Origin: Streptococcus parasanguinis
GTDB taxonomy: Bacteria > Bacillota > Bacilli > Lactobacillales > Streptococcaceae
Assembly: GCF_032163505.1 (NCBI RefSeq)
Contig: NZ_CP134147.1
Span: 1,268,501 to 1,332,500 of the forward strand
DNA length: 64,000 nucleotides
Reading direction: 5' to 3'
Shown: positions 62,629 to 64,000 of the stretch, one piece after another
Layout of the letters: each line of letters opens with the position of its first letter
How positions within the stretch are numbered: position 1 is the stretch's first letter
The notes under the pieces: generated by a model
Told to the model about the DNA's origin: nothing
Database searches by the model: none
Seen by the model: the letters and a program-made list of their open reading frames with translations, nothing else
Program-made: the position numbers and the translations under genes

Positions 62629-64000
62629 TTGTTCAAGACCTCCTTCATCTTCTCGATCCAAGCGGCTTTCACCTTTTCACCGCGTATTCCTTTTTGGTCT
62701 AGTTTGGTCAAGAACCGTGCCTGACCTAGGTGACGATCCGCTTCAAATCCTGTGATGGATTTAAACTGCTCCACGAATGGTGCGATATTGCGCCCATTTT
62801 CACTATAGGGATTGATGGCAAATTGCCCCTTGAGGATCCCTTCTGCTGCTGTTTTATAGAGATAAGCGTTGTACAAGAGGAGCAAGTCCAGCTCTTCCTT
62901 ACTCAGCATCATGGCCTTGTTCTTATCATAGGCCTCGCCCAGATAAGGCGCCTGATCCGCCATAAAGAGTCCCTTGTACTGTTGACTTTTCATAGTTTGG
63001 TTGATGGCGTCCTCGACTGTCTTGGTCTTTCTCAGATCTACTAGGGGATCTCCCATTTCCAAATACATGGCTCCGAAAATCCCTTGCTCCGCTTGGTATT
63101 CCTTCAGATCCTGAATGGCAGAAAGATAGGTTGGCAATTGAGAATTCAGGCCATTAAAGAACTTGTCATAGTGGAATTGCGTCAGACTGGACTTGTAGTC
63201 AACGACTCCGAGGGCTCCGTGATCTCTCAATTGATCAATGCGATCCACCTTGCCTCGTAACTGTAAGAGCCTGCCATCGGACAATGGATAAGAGGTGTGG
63301 GTGCTTCCACCAAAGAGGGTCTCCTCACCAATGGTCTCGATGCCATTTTGCTGGGCGAGGACACGCCCCGTTGTTTTAGCGGTATCAAGAAGCAAGTTGC
63401 GAATAAACTCGGTCTCTCCATTTTCTCCATACAATTGCTGGAACTCTGCTTCTTGGCTGGTTTCTCGAATCGCCTCGCTTAAGCGCTGATCAAAAGCTTG
63501 ATCGGAGCTATCTTTTAAGACCCTTTCAAAGATCCGATGCAAGAAATTCCCATGACTGCGGGCGTCTGGCCGGATCGTCTCATCCTCTTGTAAGCCCAAG
63601 ACATAGCGCAGATAAAAAGCATACTGGTGCTTGTAGTATTCATTCAAGGCAGAAGCAGATAAGGTCAAGGCTTTGCCCTCTGGGTAGAGCGCTTGAAGCG
63701 TATCCGACTGGAGCTGGCGACTCTTCAATTCCGTTGAAATCTGAGGAATCTGAATGCCTTCCGCTTGCAATTTCTTTCGCAAGACCCGCACGGCCACACC
63801 CCAAAAGCTGGCTTCTTCAGCAGACAGCTCACTCGTGATCTCCTCTTGATGGAGTTCGATCACGCGCGCTAAGAGGGCTCGGTAGGTCCCGATGTCATCA
63901 CTCGAAGCTTGCGCTTGTTTGGTCGTCCACTCGATGGCAATGGGCTCCTTGGCCAATTCTAGAAGGTAAGGAGAGACACTATCTTCCGTTTCATTGACCA
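62625..64000 (-). CDS. rexB: ATP-dependent nuclease subunit B (RexB/AddB), C-terminal part
   Basis: The frame is open to the window edge; 458 codons of the C-terminal part of a protein of about 1,090 residues are visible. They include [23 protein letters not shown] and the RecB-type nuclease motif [12 protein letters not shown]. It lacks evident Fe-S cysteine ligands in this stretch, as expected for streptococcal RexB. It partners RexA, with which it overlaps by four bases. Confidence 0.93.
   Translation of the reverse strand, partial: VNETEDSVSPYLLELAKEPIAIEWTTKQAQASSDDIGTYRALLARVIELHQEEITSELSAEEASFWGVAVRVLRKKLQAEGIQIPQISTELKSRQLQSDTLQALYPEGKALTLSASALNEYYKHQYAFYLRYVLGLQEDETIRPDARSHGNFLHRIFERVLKDSSDQAFDQRLSEAIRETSQEAEFQQLYGENGETEFIRNLLLDTAKTTGRVLAQQNGIETIGEETLFGGSTHTSYPLSDGRLLQLRGKVDRIDQLRDHGALGVVDYKSSLTQFHYDKFFNGLNSQLPTYLSAIQDLKEYQAEQGIFGAMYLEMGDPLVDLRKTKTVEDAINQTMKSQQYKGLFMADQAPYLGEAYDKNKAMMLSKEELDLLLLYNAYLYKTAAEGILKGQFAINPYSENGRNIAPFVEQFKSITGFEADRHLGQARFLTKLDQKGIRGEKVKAAWIEKMKEVLNK

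Overview
The window is chromosomal DNA from a viridans-type Streptococcus, most likely of the mitis/parasanguinis neighbourhood. The evidence is gene content: a raffinose/msm sugar operon next to birA, a vex123-vncRS-type locus, two choline-binding-repeat surface proteins, two LPXTG proteins, rexB-rexA, the miaA-hflX-rnz cluster, DUF3042 and DUF4298 proteins. Low-GC base use, strong Shine-Dalgarno sites and CcpA (cre) sites agree. Species assignment is inference. No rRNA, tRNA, CRISPR array, transposase or phage gene was seen.

Layout. 1-13.2 kb is carbohydrate uptake: galK (cut by the left edge), a cell-wall-anchored GH3 beta-N-acetylhexosaminidase, the alpha-galactoside operon aga-msmE-msmF-msmG-gtfA (minus strand), the divergent AraC regulator msmR, a LacI/GalR-type regulator whose upstream DNA carries nearly the same operator as galK, and birA. 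13.2-16.2 kb holds a small anchored protein and a tandem pair of choline-binding-repeat proteins. 16.7-18.5 kb is an efflux-type ABC permease/ATPase pair. 18.7-24.0 kb is the vex/vnc-like ABC system with its two-component regulator. 24.2-26.6 kb is a free-methionine-sulfoxide reductase gene, dnaX and a small membrane protein.

27-33 kb has a DUF1275 membrane protein, udk, an anchored protein of unknown function, and rmlA-rmlC-rmlB (dTDP-rhamnose). 33.2-45.5 kb holds an unknown anchored protein, an internally deleted ZIP zinc-transporter gene, a DAO-type oxidoreductase, trmK-nif3, a YghU-type GST, add, a GDPD-like membrane enzyme, metA-dnaD, apt, and recJ with a translationally coupled small unknown gene. 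45.5-52.4 kb looks like a cell-surface island: a threonine-rich LPXTG adhesin, two lipoproteins and one anchored protein. 52.5-58.1 kb is the miaA-hflX-unknown-rnz-SDR-methyltransferase-GNAT operon. 58.2-64 kb is the DUF3042 gene, a DUF4298 gene, and rexA/rexB (rexB cut by the right edge).

The most unusual content is between genes. Two families of structured repeats are scattered through the window. Family A (about 173 bp, five recognisable copies plus one strongly diverged) is made of three hairpins, the last a terminator. Family B (about 135 bp, four copies) folds as a closing stem around three hairpins, and the copies carry paired base changes that keep every stem, which points to selection on the folded form.
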